Shown here in pieces: positions 1 to 10,881 of a DNA stretch of 64,000 nucleotides. Made by a program: the position numbers and the translations under genes. The stretch lies in contig CALZFC010000029.1 of NCBI GenBank assembly GCA_945643635.1, forward strand, positions 2,083,501-2,147,500. The letters run 5' to 3'. The notes below the pieces were generated by a model, which was not told the DNA's origin, made no database searches, and saw only the letters and a program-made list of their open reading frames with translations. The stretch comes from Allodiplogaster sudhausi. Its lineage: Eukaryota > Nematoda > Chromadorea > Rhabditida > Diplogasteridae. Each line of letters starts with the position of its first letter. Positions within the stretch are counted from its first letter, which is position 1.

Positions 1-98
1 GAATTGCAAATTTTAGCTATCACCTATTCATGCTTTCGCTCTAATTCTCTCATTCTCTTATTCTCTCATTTTCTTCTGTTTGTTTTCTTTCCTTTTCT

Positions 99-490
99 AT
101 TCTTTCTCTCTTTTCTTGCACTCTCCATTTCACTTTCTCTCTCCCTTCTCTCTCTCTCTCTCTCTCTCTCTCTTTTCTTGCTCTCTCCATTTCACTTTCT
201 CTCTCCCTTTCTCTTTCTCGCTCTCTCTCTCTTTTCTTGCTCTCCATTTCACTTTCTCTCTCAAATTTTCTTCCTTTCTCTCTTTTCTTGCTCTCTCCAT
301 TTCACTTTCTCTCTCAATTTCCCGTTCTTTATTCTCTGTGCCCCTCGCCCGTTCTCTTGCACCCTAATATGCTCTTTTTGTGTCCTTCAAGTTCTAACAC
401 ATTCTTTCGATTTCTCCCTTTGTCTCATTCTCTCTCTGTCTCTCTTTCTCACTCTTTCTCTCTTTCTCTTTCTCACCCTTTCTTACTATC
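99..490. repeat. CT-rich low-complexity tract
   Basis: Imperfect (CT)n with a repeated longer phrase (cttgctctctccatttcactttctctctc, seen about four times). The long Ser/Leu-rich open frames here are an effect of the repeat. I see no gene between 1 and 1180. Confidence 0.9.
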
Positions 491-1180
491 TATTTCCCTC
501 CCTCTGAAAGTTCGGAAAGTGCTTATGACCTTCCGTATTACACTGTATCTAGCAAACCGCAGGGTAGTCGAAAACGTCAATGGAAAGAATTGACTGCCAT
601 AACATAAAAGGCTGAAATTCAACTTCTTTCTTCTTTTTTCCTTAAAAGACCTCTCCAACTACATATATATATATCTGTAGACGCGGATTAAAGGAAAAGT
701 ACTGCATTCTCTCTCTTTTATGCGATTTATTTATGTATTTATTTATTTATTCAAAAATCAGTTTAATGATGATGACGATATTTTTTAAAGCAATGAACTC
801 ATTAAGTAGAACGTTCGCACGAAAGATATCGAGTGAAATTATGAAAAAGAATTATCATCATTCGTTTCCGCAAGTGCATTCGGGGGAATATATGTACCTT
901 TAAAAGCAAGTGATTTAGGAAGACTCGGCAAGAATTGTCAAAAAAATTTCAAATGATGATAACGGTTGAGTTTGGTGCTCCTTTAGGCGCTGAATGGGAA
1001 CGAAGAGAACTCATCTTCTTCTTATTCTTCTCCGAAGAATAATCAATCTGCCCTCCTACTCTTGCCAGGTGTGTGTGAGGGCTATCTCCAACTCGCTGCT
1101 GGAACCGCGTGTACTCCGAGCGATTGGCCCGCCGCAGGGTTTATAAGGAGGAGGTGAGATGAAATAGTGACAAGGCAGGA

Positions 1181-4073
1181 ATGCTCTCCGGCGCCCTCTC
1201 TATCTTCTTCTTCATGGCCTTCTTGGCCCGCATGAGCCATGCTTGTATGGCTATGCAGCCCAACCCGAGACCGACCACGACGACCACCAGTTGGTTTTTG
1301 CTCTTACTACTTTTTGTTTGCCTAACTTTAAACCAACAGAATGATTAATATAAGAGAAAAATTCGAAATTTTTTTTAATGTAAAGCTCTCTTTCTATCCC
1401 GCTCAAAATCATTGCTGATTTGTGTCTTATTTAAAAATGAAGTAAGAAAATATGTATATTACTGCCTCCAGGAGCTCCCGAAACGACGACTACAACCATC
1501 GCCACCACCACGACATCTCCGGAGACCACGACAACAACAACCTCAACGACGTCGTCCACTACCTCGAGCACGACTACCACAACGACGACCGTTGCGCCGC
1601 TGACGTGCAAGAGTTGTCCGGCACCCAAATATACGGCGCCGATGACGGTTGGATACACTTAAAAAATAATTGTTTTTTTATTATTTTCTTTATAAATTTT
1701 TCACTTCTAAGAAAGATTGTCACGTAAATTTTTTTTCTAGATCATTGCTTCCATATTTTTCATCATTGCGGTCGGACGGAGTCTCTCTAAATCACACATG
1801 TGTCTCTGGCAAAAAGGCACACGAATTAAAGATTGAGTGGCTCCTAATTAAGCTAATTAAGATTAAGCTTGACTTATTCTTATCTTGAACCTTCAGAGAA
1901 GCCTTTAAAAATAAGCAGAATAAAAAATGTAAATGAAATACCGCATTACATTTTTGAGTCTGCATGCTGTCTTCAATTCCAACCAATCTTCTCACCGCTT
2001 CTCTTTTATTTTCCACCCGTGATAAGGGGTCGGAGTTCCCTCCCTCCATCGCAAACCAGTTCCTTTGCCGCAGGGTAGAGGGAGAGTGAGAGAGAGAGAT
2101 AGAAAGGAGAGAGCGAAGTAGGTAGAGAAAGAGAGAGAGAGAGAGAGTAAGCGAAGGAGGTAGAGATGTAGAGAGAGAAGGAGAGAGATTGGGAGAGAGA
2201 GGGGTAGTGAGAGATAGAAGGAGAGAGAGGGAGAATTAGAGAAAGGAAGAGGAATTCGAGCAGATCGGTGTCAAGCTGAAACTGAAAAAAGTCTTACCGT
2301 GAGTAGATTTACAGCTATATTTTTACAAGGAAGCAAAGTACATATCACAAAAAATTGGTGACTAATGTTAGCAGAGAGTAATTGAAGATTTTCGTTTGAA
2401 TATGAATTCTCAACATTTTCCTTTGTGTTTTAACATAATTTATTGTGTATAAATTATTCAACCTTAATAAATTATACAATATTCACTTATGAATACTCCT
2501 AGTTTGAAGAAGTCTGTATAAAAAAATTGCATATTTAGTGCAATGCGGGATTAATCTGCAATGAGGAAAACCTGCTTACGAGATTTCAAGAGCCGTGTGT
2601 CTCGGCAACTTGTGCGACGGGCAGTACGCTGATCGGCGTGCAGGTTCGTTATTGCATTCGCACACTGTCGTCGTCAATCTATGGCCCTGAGGGGTATCGA
2701 ACCAGGGATCAGGAATGGCCAAAACAAGGCCCGGGCCGGCCCGCCATCCTTGCTGGCCGGGCTGGGCCGGGCCCTTCCAACTGCGGGCCCGGCCCGGGCC
2801 GAGGATAAAAAAGGCGGACCTGTAAATTTCATCGTGGGCCGGGCCGGGCCCACTGTCCTTGCGGGCCGGGCCCGGGCCTACTTTCATGGGATAGAAAAAC
2901 CGAAATATACGTATTCTTGTTCATTTTGGAGCGCTTGCCACCCGGGCCGGGCCGGGCCCTACCTTCAATACGTATATGGGCCCGGGCCCGCCAATTTCGC
3001 TTCGGGCCGGGCCCGGCCCTGGCTCGGCCCGCTTTGGCCATCCCTGCCAGGGATCTTTCGTTTTGGAACCCAACTCATTACCAATAAGCCAATCGGCCTC
3101 GTTCAGGCAGGAATGCCCGAGGTTGCCATCTCGTCGATGGGCATCAAGTGCAAGCCAGACGGCCTCTCCTTCGAGGACGCCGGCGATCCGACAAAGGTCT
3201 TCCCGGCGGCCACGGCCACCTTCTACTGCAAGAAACTAAGTAAGCAGAGAGGAGATTTTTTTTATCGCAGTGCTTATTTTATTTTAATTGTAGTATTACA
3301 CACACACATTAACTTGTGTTATTTATTTTTTTATTTTTTTGAAATTAAAAAAAACATCGTTACAAAAATAGCAACAACAGCAACGAAGATACTTTTCAAA
3401 GTCCGCCATTTCTAGAGTGCACGCTACCGTCTAGCAATGCCATGTGCACACCGGAGAACGTGAACGTCGATATGACCTGCGCCTTCGTTATGGTTGGCCT
3501 TATTTTACTACTAGAAAATAAAGCGAAAATAGCATACACACACAAGCACAAGCACATATCATTCGAATTTCGCGCAGTCAAAACCTCGTGTTCATGAACT
3601 GCAGTGTGTGGATTCAAAACGGGGCTGTTTCTTAGGCTCTATTCTAGTGTAGGCGCGTCCCATCGAATTATAGGCGTCCCATGAAAAAGAAAGGCGTCCC
3701 ATCAGTGAAAAATAAAGGCGTCTCATTGCAATGAGACGCCTATAATTCGATGCCTATAATTCGATGGGACGCCTACACAAGAATGGAGCCCAGTTCTCTT
3801 ATACGGTCGTTTTAGAATGTCCTCTTCTCAGAAGCACTTCCGTTAAAAACATGCCGTGTGTGTGTGTATGTTTGTGAATTGAATACTGCAAAAAGGACAT
3901 TTTAATTTTTCTTAATTTTTAAGACGAAAGACAACAAACTCGACTGCGGCGATACCAGATCGCTCTACATCGATGACGTCATGCAACTATCCATTATCAC
4001 CTGTAAGGACAGCGGTGAATGGAACAATGGTGTTTTCGATATTACAGCAGGCTTCACCGCCTACTGCAAATAG
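1181..4073 (+). CDS. Secreted Thr-rich protein with C6-like cysteine domain (5 exons)
   Basis: Exons 1181-1289, 1472-1647, 3107-3239, 3416-3492 and 3924-4073 join in phase to about 214 aa. The start is the ATG that opens a hydrophobic signal peptide (MLSGALSIFFFMAFLAR). Next comes a mucin-like linker of about 45 residues, nearly all Thr and Ser, a likely O-glycosylation region. The C-terminal part has ten Cys: CxxC in exon 2, two in exon 3, three each in exons 4 and 5. It ends TCKDSGEWNNGVF...YCK, which resembles the end of the nematode C6 domain (secreted, function unknown). Three of the four donors read GTTGG; the other is GTAAGC. The 3107 and 3416 acceptors fit the phase exactly. For the fourth intron a donor at 3487 (GTTATG) would also keep phase. 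Intron 2 holds a hAT-like MITE and intron 4 a small foldback element. Signal peptide and exon joins are well supported; the family name is an inference from cysteine spacing. Confidence 0.72.
2071..2260. repeat. (GA)n-rich tract in intron 2 of the C6-like gene
   Basis: Imperfect GA/GAGA purine tract. It lies inside the 1648-3106 intron and holds no convincing open frame. Confidence 0.85.
2710..3046. mobile_element. hAT-like foldback MITE, GGGCCC-rich, with 8-bp target duplication
   Basis: The ends are inverted: CAGGAATGGCCAAA on the left and TTTGGCCATCCCTG on the right. An exact 8-bp repeat, CCAGGGAT, flanks the element at 2702-2709 and 3047-3054, as expected for hAT insertion. The 337-bp interior is made of GGGCC/GGCCC blocks that can fold back along most of its length. 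It has no transposase frame, so it is non-autonomous. It sits in intron 2 of the C6-like gene. Open frames across it are repeat effects. Confidence 0.85.
3634..3791. mobile_element. Small foldback element in intron 4 of the C6-like gene
   Basis: The left arm (ggctctattctagtgtaggcg) is the near reverse complement of the right arm (cgcctacacaagaatggagcc). The interior repeats ggcgtcccat and its complement several times, so almost all of the 158 bp can pair. I found no clear target duplication. Superfamily unknown. Confidence 0.7.
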
Positions 4074-4139
4074 GATGCGTTCTCTGCGTGAGCGAAGAGC
4101 TCATGGTCAGATATGGAGTCCCCTTCGCATGCGATACAT

Positions 4140-4757
4140 GTATGTATGTATGTATACATATTAATGTATATATGATGTACTATGTATGTAAATGTGAAAC
4201 CTCTTTTCGGTTTTTTTTTCAATACATTATATTTCGTAATAAAGATGTATAGAGCTATACTGCTGCGCTTCTCGCTTCTCACGAATTTATTATCTCCTTC
4301 TCTAGGCAGCCAGAGATGCAAACAGCGCAATTTTTTTTTGGAAAGTTGCATCTCGGCCCGGACCGCACACACTGGAATTTTGGGGCCTGCCGTCTTTTTT
4401 TTTAACATCTCATATTCCTACTTTCTAGTTCGTCATCGCATGAATAAAAACTAGTTTTCTTTTATATTACCGTTCATTCGGTGCATTCCTAATTGTAAGT
4501 AGGAATACGACTCCTGATCTGCCATATTGCAGATGAGAGCGATACGAATTCGGACGGGCTTGCTTGCAAATCTGAATGGAATATGTATGTTTATATGTGT
4601 ATATACAATTTGTAAATGCTTAAAAATTAGAACTTTGCAACTGCAAAAAGACAGCCTACTGTGTTGCCTGCAATAGAGTAATGACCTTGCACAGGAACAA
4701 TAGAACGTTGCTTCGTCACCACGGAACATGCTATCTTCTATGAAAGAAATATAGCGA

Positions 4758-4793
<36 letters not shown>

Positions 4794-4850
4794 TAAGAGA
4801 GAGATAGAGATTCGCGAGGCATATGGAGTGACATTTGCAAAAGATATAAC
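4140..4850. repeat. Dispersed repeat, copy A (uninterrupted)
   Basis: This stretch is similar along its length to 8380-8470 plus 9637-10060. Shared parts include the AATAAAGATGTATAG segment near 4240, the A/T-rich part around 4320-4440, the segment beginning ttgtaaatgcttaaaaatta near 4608 and the GA tract at 4757-4812. It is the empty-site version of the copy hit by the retrotransposon. An AATAAA at 4238-4243 lies 165 bp past the C6-like stop codon and may serve as its polyadenylation signal. From 4851 to 5155 I see only AT-rich sequence. Confidence 0.75.
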
Positions 4851-5155
4851 CAGTGCCTGACCTGTGAATGTATGCTCTGCCCAGGATCGGTTCAAGAGCA
4901 GATAATGGCGGAGAAATGAGATAAAGTTGAGCCTTGCCGGAAAATTGTTTTAAAAAAACACACATTAAACCTTGGTGCTCAAGTAATGTGAAGTGAAAAA
5001 CAAAATTTACGCCGAATTTTCTTTTTGCTTCCTCAAATATGCTTTGTTTTGCCCATTATTTTAAAAAGTGAAATTGTTTTTTTAAGAAGTGCAGTTCTAT
5101 TAGAGAATGAAATAAATGTATATTAAAGATGTATGTGTATAAATGTATAGATATA

Positions 5156-6921
5156 TGACGCGATTTGCGATAAGAATCAAAATTAATCAAAAGGGTTGGG
5201 GCCCTAGAAAAATCATCATCTCCGATTTTGCTTAAAAGTTATTTCTAGGTAAAGTTAGACCCGTAGAATCGAATGGGATTGGTCTTGGAGCCTAAAAAAT
5301 TCATTTTAAAAAGATATGAAGAATTGAAAAACTGCGCATCTTTTTGAGGTGATCGAGTAAGGCGCATGTTTATGAACATTTCTCCGCGCACAGTAAAGCA
5401 ATCTACGTGAAAATTTTAATTTAGATATAAAAGATATTGCTTATATAAATTATCAAAACAGAATTTGAAAATTTTCAAATATCGATTTTTTACGTGTTCT
5501 CAAACTCAATGAGGAATGTACATGTCATATTTCACATTACACCAACAGTTTTGTATGTATCGTATAGAGCATAAAAGTGGCTTTCGAATGATATATCGGA
5601 TGTTTCATTTCGACGAACTATGCGGCTTTTGTATGTGTTTAGGTCAAGCGCAACAGTGAAAACTGGCCCAGAATCGCGTCGCGCCGCGATTCTGCACAAG
5701 TTTTCACTGTTGCGTATGACCTTCTAATATCGATTTTCTATATATCCAATGATATTTTGTTTTTGATCTTTCTTTTTACTTTTTTGAAATGATTAAGCTC
5801 ATTTTTGAGCAAAAATGCATTTTTCAACCAAATATTAACGAATTCACTCATCTCCACAAAAGGAGACCGAGTTGTCGTGAAAGTGCGTTAAATTTCCTAC
5901 AAAGTAACATTCTTGAATCGGAAATTAAAGGAAGGTTTTTCTCGCAACAAATCGAAAAGCGACTAAAACCAGCTATAACAAAATGTAAATACACCAATTC
6001 ACCAGATTCACCAGGGATGTCGAATTCGAATATTCCAATTTACACATTCGAATATTCTAATTCAATCTGGTGAATTGGTGTATTTATGTACATAGTGTTA
6101 TAGCTGGCTTGAGTCACTTTTCGATTTGTTGAGAGAAAAACCTTCTTTTAATTTCCGTTTCAAGAATGTTACCTTGTAGCAAATTTAACGCACTTTCACG
6201 GCAACTCGGTCTCCTTTTGTGGAGATGAGTGAATTCGTTAATATTTGGTCGAAAAGTGCATTTTTTGCTCAAAAATGAGCTTAATCATTTCAAAAAATTA
6301 AAAAGAAAGATCAAAAACAAAATATCATTAGATATATAGAAAATCGCTATTAAAAGGTCATGCGCAACAGTGAAAACTTGCGCAGAATCGCGGCGCGACG
6401 CGATTCTGTACAAGTTTTCACTGTTGCGCATGACCTAAACGCATACAAAAGCCGCATAGTTCGTCAAAAGGAAACATACTATATATCATTCGAAAGCCAC
6501 TTTTATGCTCTATACGATACATACAAAACTGTCGGTGTAAATTGAAATATGACATGTACATGCCTCATTGAGTTTGAGAACACGTAAAAAATCGATATTT
6601 GAAAATTTTCTAATTCTGTTTTGACAATTTATATAAGCAATATTTCTTCTATCTAAATTAAAATTTTCACTTATATTGCTCTGCTGTGCGCGGAGAGATG
6701 TTCATAAACATGCGCCCTACTCGAACTCCTCAAAAAGATGCGCAGTTTTTCAATTCTTCATAACTTTTTAAAATGAATTTTTTAGGCTCCAAGACCAATC
6801 CCATTCGATTCTGCGGGCCTAACTTTACCTAGAAACAACTTTTAAGCAAAATCGGAGATGACGATTTTTCTAGGGCCCCAGCCCTTTTGATTAATTTTTG
6901 GTTCACTCGCAAATCGCGTCA
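5156..6921. mobile_element. Large foldback element FB1
   Basis: The left end TGACGCGATTTGCG and right end CGCAAATCGCGTCA are inverted, and the whole 1.77 kb folds about a centre near 6030 (tggtgaattggtgta and its complement). Matching arm segments include the GGGGCCCTAGAAAAATCATC-type block near each end. Each arm carries its own GC-rich hairpin, CAGAATCGCG-loop-CGCGATTCTG, flanked by gtgaaaact/agttttcac. No transposase frame is visible, so it looks non-autonomous. Open frames inside are arm sequence. Confidence 0.85.
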
Positions 6922-6932
6922 TATGTACATAA

Positions 6933-8380
6933 GACGCGATTTGCGAGAGAATCAAAAAGAAGCTTTGTGTCCGGGGACCCGGCCAAAATCGACCAGCTTA
7001 GATTTTCTTCGAAACTTCCTTATAGGGGTTTTCTGATATGAGGAATCGACTGGAAGTGGTCTAACAATAAGGATCGGAAAATGCCGTTTTCGTTTGATAT
7101 GACAGCTTGAAATACGGGGCTCGCCGCGCAGGGAGGCGAGTTGGATGCACGTCTCGGGTCACGGCGCCGCTCTCTGTTGAGATATATAAACGAAAATTTA
7201 AATCTCAATAGCCAAAATATTACTCTAAACAATAAAAAAAGAAAATTTTGAAAATTTCCAACTCTAGAGTATTTATAGACGTTGATGTTTGAGAGGGCGC
7301 AGGCAATTTCTTTCTCATTTTACGAGATCCAAACCTAAATAGTTGTATAGAGCACCAAAAGAGCTTTCAAATGGGCTATAGGATTCAGAAAACTTAGGAA
7401 GTCTTTAATGTTTCCTGATCGATAACTTCGGTGCGGCAGTGCAAATCAGCCATTCAAAATCGTTTCCGCAAGTCGAAATATAAACCATAAGAAAGTGCGT
7501 GAAATTTGCTAGAAGCTGAACCCCTTTCAATAAAGTTTCAAAACTATGATGTTTTGTTATCAGCTATAAAATTAAGGCCGGCAGAGCCACTAACATTCCG
7601 CCCAATAATTAATTTGTTCAGGTTATTCGAATTAGAATATTCCAATTTTTTTCGGCGCCTTTTCTTGAATAATTGTTGCAAGCATATGTCCTATTCTTTT
7701 GACTTATAACAAAAAATCGTAGAATTTGAATTCTATTGAAAGAAGTCAACTTATAGCAAATTTCACGCTCTCTCTTCTAGTTTATGTTTGGACGTGTTAA
7801 AAGATATCTTTTTTTAAACCGCGGACGTGCTGATTGAACTGCCACACCAAATAATCGATCAGGAAACATCAAATACTTCCTAAGTTTTCTAAATCCTATA
7901 GTGCATTCGAAAGCTCTTTTCATGACCTATACAGCCGTGTAGGTTTGGTGCTGGTAAAATGAGAAATAAGTTGTCTGCGCCCTCCGAAACTTCAATGTCT
8001 TTAAATACTTTAGATTTGGAAATTTTCCAATTTTTATTTCTTTTTTGTTTAAAGTAATATCTTGGTTATTGAGATGTAAATTTTCGTTTTATTATATCTC
8101 AACAAAGTGCGGCGCAATGACCCCAGACGTGCATCCAACTCGCCCCCCTGCGAGGCGAGCCCCATATTTGAAGCCGTCATATCAAACGAAAACGGCATTT
8201 TCCGATCCTTAGACCACTTCCAATCGATTCCTCATATAAAAAACACCTATAAGGAACTTTCGAAGAAAATCCAAGCTGGTCGATTAAAAAAAACACCTAT
8301 AAGGAACTTTCGAAGAAAATCCAAGCTGGTCGGTTTTAGCCGGCCATTTCGATTCTCTGGCAAATCGGCAAATCGCGTCA
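6933..8380. mobile_element. Large foldback element FB2
   Basis: It has the same terminal motif as FB1 (GACGCGATTTGCGAGAGAATC; right end AATCGCGTCA) and begins 11 bp after FB1 ends. Arms pair through blocks such as agtggtctaa/ttagaccact and gggctcgc/gcgagccc, about a centre near 7600. The right arm carries a local duplication of about 50 bp (cacctataaggaactttcgaag at about 8246 and again at about 8294). The interior differs from FB1, so the two share ends but not cores. Confidence 0.8.
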
Positions 8381-8470
8381 TATGTATGTATAATGTATAT
8401 ATAATCTATGTAAATGTGAAACCTTTTTTTGTTTTTTTAATTCATTAGATTTCATAATAAAGATGTATAG

Positions 8471-9499
8471 GTCAGCCACCCTAAGCTCCTATATAAGTTA
8501 CAACAGTTTCTTTTCCCTCCTCTAGTCATTAAGTGGATATCTGCTTTCCTTAGTAATCGATCATTTGCCGTACGCGTAGGTAATGTTGTCTCTCGGTCAC
8601 ATTTGGTAGAAAGTGGTGTACCACAAGGAAGCGTAATTGGTCCACTTCTTTTCATTATTTATACTTCTGATCTTCCGTCTGTTGTGTCCCGATACGGAGT
8701 ACTAGCCAAATGTTTTGCTGATGATGTTAAGATATATAAGGCATTCGGTAGAAATGAAGATAGAAGCGCTTTACAGAACGCGATAGATGCCCTTTCTGCC
8801 TGGGCGGATGATTGGCAGCTTCCCCTTGCCCATGATAAGACTGCAGTCCTCCATATTGGCAGAGTTAATCCCAAAGTTCCCTATTACATTAACGGCAATC
8901 TCATTAAGTCTGTCGATTACTTCCGTGACCTTGGAGTTTTCGTAGATTCCAATCTTACTTTTTCTAGGCATTGCAACACTATAGCATCCAAAGCCTTGTC
9001 TAAAGCATATAGCGTTTTTCGAGCCCTTCGTACCCGTAAACCGTGTGTACTGATCTCTGCCTATAGCATCTACATTCGTTCTATTTTGGAATTCTGCACA
9101 ACTGTTTATTCTCCATTTCTTTTGAAAGATATTCGCACTCTTGAGAAAGTTCAGAATTATGTAACTCGTCGCATTTTTCATAGGTGTCTAGGTTATGATT
9201 ACAATTCTATGCCTCATAGCGAACAGCGAAATAGAGCCCTCAATCTGCCTTCTTTAGCAAATCGTAGAGAAGCTATTGATCAAGACCTCATGCGCAAGCT
9301 TATATTTGGTCGTACTAGGTTATCTAACAAGTGCCCTCACCATCTCGTTTTCAAGCACTCTAGAACCCGCGGTCTCTCCTTTAATCTTCATATCCAGAAT
9401 TCTAAACTTAAATGCAGGGCAAATGCATACTTTGTTAGGGCCTCCAGACAGTTTAATTCTCTAAGTAAGGAATCTCCACAGTCTCTCACTCTCGCCTAG
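8471..9499 (+). pseudogene. Reverse transcriptase fragment (jockey/CR1/RTE-like), 5' truncated
   Basis: The frame is open from the insertion boundary to a stop at 9499, 342 codons with no ATG at the front. It begins in the region before RT motif A (KLLYKL...VIKWISAFLSNR). It then shows GVPQGSVIGPLLF, the catalytic box as CFADDVKIY (FADD instead of the usual YADD), and the downstream LGVFVDSNLTFSRHC motif. The lineages with this GVPQGS/FADD/LGV pattern are LINE-type retrotransposons. It lacks endonuclease and upstream RT motifs, so it should be inactive. The open frame with no stops suggests a recent insertion. Confidence 0.88.
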
Positions 9500-9636
9500 T
9501 CTTCCTCTTGTATCCATTATCTCTTATTTCCCTATGTCCCGATTTTCTGTTTATTATGTTTTATTTCTTTATTTTAATAATTTTACCACGTGTGTTACAT
9601 ATCAATGTTCCACCGTATAAATTGATTGATTGATTG
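8471..9636 (+). mobile_element. 5'-truncated non-LTR retrotransposon insertion
   Basis: This 1166-bp insert splits a copy of the dispersed repeat: the uninterrupted copy near 4250 reads gtatag-agctata straight through. The 3' end is a short (ATTG)n tail, typical of non-LTR elements. I see no target duplication longer than the shared AG. The endonuclease and the first part of the reverse transcriptase are missing, as expected from incomplete reverse transcription. Confidence 0.85.
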
Positions 9637-10060
9637 AGCTATAATGCTTCGCTACTCACCAATTTATTAGCTACTTCTAAAGACGACCAGAGATGCAGCT
9701 GGCCCAATTTTTTTGGGCCGGTCTCGGCCCAGCTCGTCCCGCAGCTTTAGAGCATACGTGCAATAATTTTGGACCCTACCGTTTTTTTTTAACCTGACAG
9801 ATTCCTACTTCTAATTCGTTATTGTATGAGTAAAAAAATCTTTTTTTTTCTTTTAATTTACCGCTCACAAAGCTGCTTGTATATACAAGTTGTAAATGCT
9901 TAAAAATTACAAATTTGCAGCTGAAAAAGACAGCCTACTGTTTTTCCCAGCGATAGAGCAATGACTTTGCGCAGGAACCAGAGAACGTTGCTTCATCACC
10001 ATGGAACATGCTATCATCTATGAAAGAAATGGAGCGAAGACAGATAGAGAGAGAGAGAAG
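9637..10060. repeat. Dispersed repeat, copy B (right part, after the retrotransposon)
   Basis: Continues the match to copy A (4250-4800) after the interruption; the left part of this copy is 8380-8470. It includes the same gacagcctactg and ggaacatgctat segments. It ends in a GA tract at 10037-10067. Confidence 0.75.
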
Positions 10061-10083
10061 GAGAGACTCTTTAGATCCCTTGC

Positions 10084-10105
10084 TATTCTCTCGCAAATCG
10101 CGTCA
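10084..10105. mobile_element. Orphan terminus of the FB family
   Basis: ATTCTCTCGCAAATCGCGTCA is the right-hand end of the FB elements with no left partner nearby. Probably the remnant of a deleted element. Confidence 0.6.
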
Positions 10106-10379
10106 TACATATATACATAGTACATGTTATGTTATTCCACATATGATTTCGTAAAGTCCAATACTTTTTTTTAAAATAGCTTTTCATAGAAATAAAATAA
10201 AGATATGCGTACCAATCATGTTCTATAAAGCTTTTCCCGATGCGGGCAAGCACTATGAAAGGGGCGGGTTCGACGAGACATTTTCATCTACATTGACACA
10301 TTTTCATCTACACATCGATAACAAAGATAATTTCTCTGCCCCTCGCAATCATAACCAGTCCTCAGGCTGGTCGCGCTGA

Positions 10380-10451
10380 AGGAAAGAGAGAGAGAGAAAG
10401 AGAGAGAAAGAGAGAGAAAGAGAGACAGAGACAGGGAGAGAGAGAGAGAGT
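10380..10451. repeat. (GA)n tract
   Basis: GA-rich microsatellite. The rest of 10106-10881 shows no gene. Confidence 0.85.
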
Positions 10452-10881
10452 GCAATGTTAATTCACCCGATTGAGAAAAGGGTGACAGTGTTCAAGCTCA
10501 TCGCGCGGTCAAAGTCCACTCCTTCAACTTTCGCTGCTGCTCTTGATGAAAACAGTGTGCGTCTCGCTCTCTTTTGGCTACATACATACATATGCAGAGC
10601 ATTTCCTCATAGCAAGACCAACCGTATTCACTAACAGGGATGTATCACAACAAACCATTTCATAACGGAATTCTAAATTCGGTATTCGGAACTCTCCTAC
10701 AAACGCCTGCTCACCACGACGAAGGCAATGGCTCCACAATGGCATCTCAAACGAGACACAGTTGACGAGCTGCTCAATGACAATGTACCTGTAAAAAAAA
10801 TTATAGACTCTCATTTATCCCTATTACTTATGCCTTGGTTTTACTTTAAAAAAAATTTCATGCGTTGCAACCATATACATA

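Noticed and set aside
4..507. Long Ser/Leu/Phe-rich open frames here and in similar CT/GA tracts (26.3-26.6, 30.2-30.7, 51.1-51.7, 53-55, 55.8-56.6, 61.0-61.8, 62.3-63.4 kb)
   Set aside because: They are translations of (CT)n/(GA)n repeats, open in several frames on both strands, with no other coding sign.
2576..3415. Pro/Gly/Ala-rich open frames across the GGGCCC region
   Set aside because: They lie in a MITE; only the part after 3107 is an exon.
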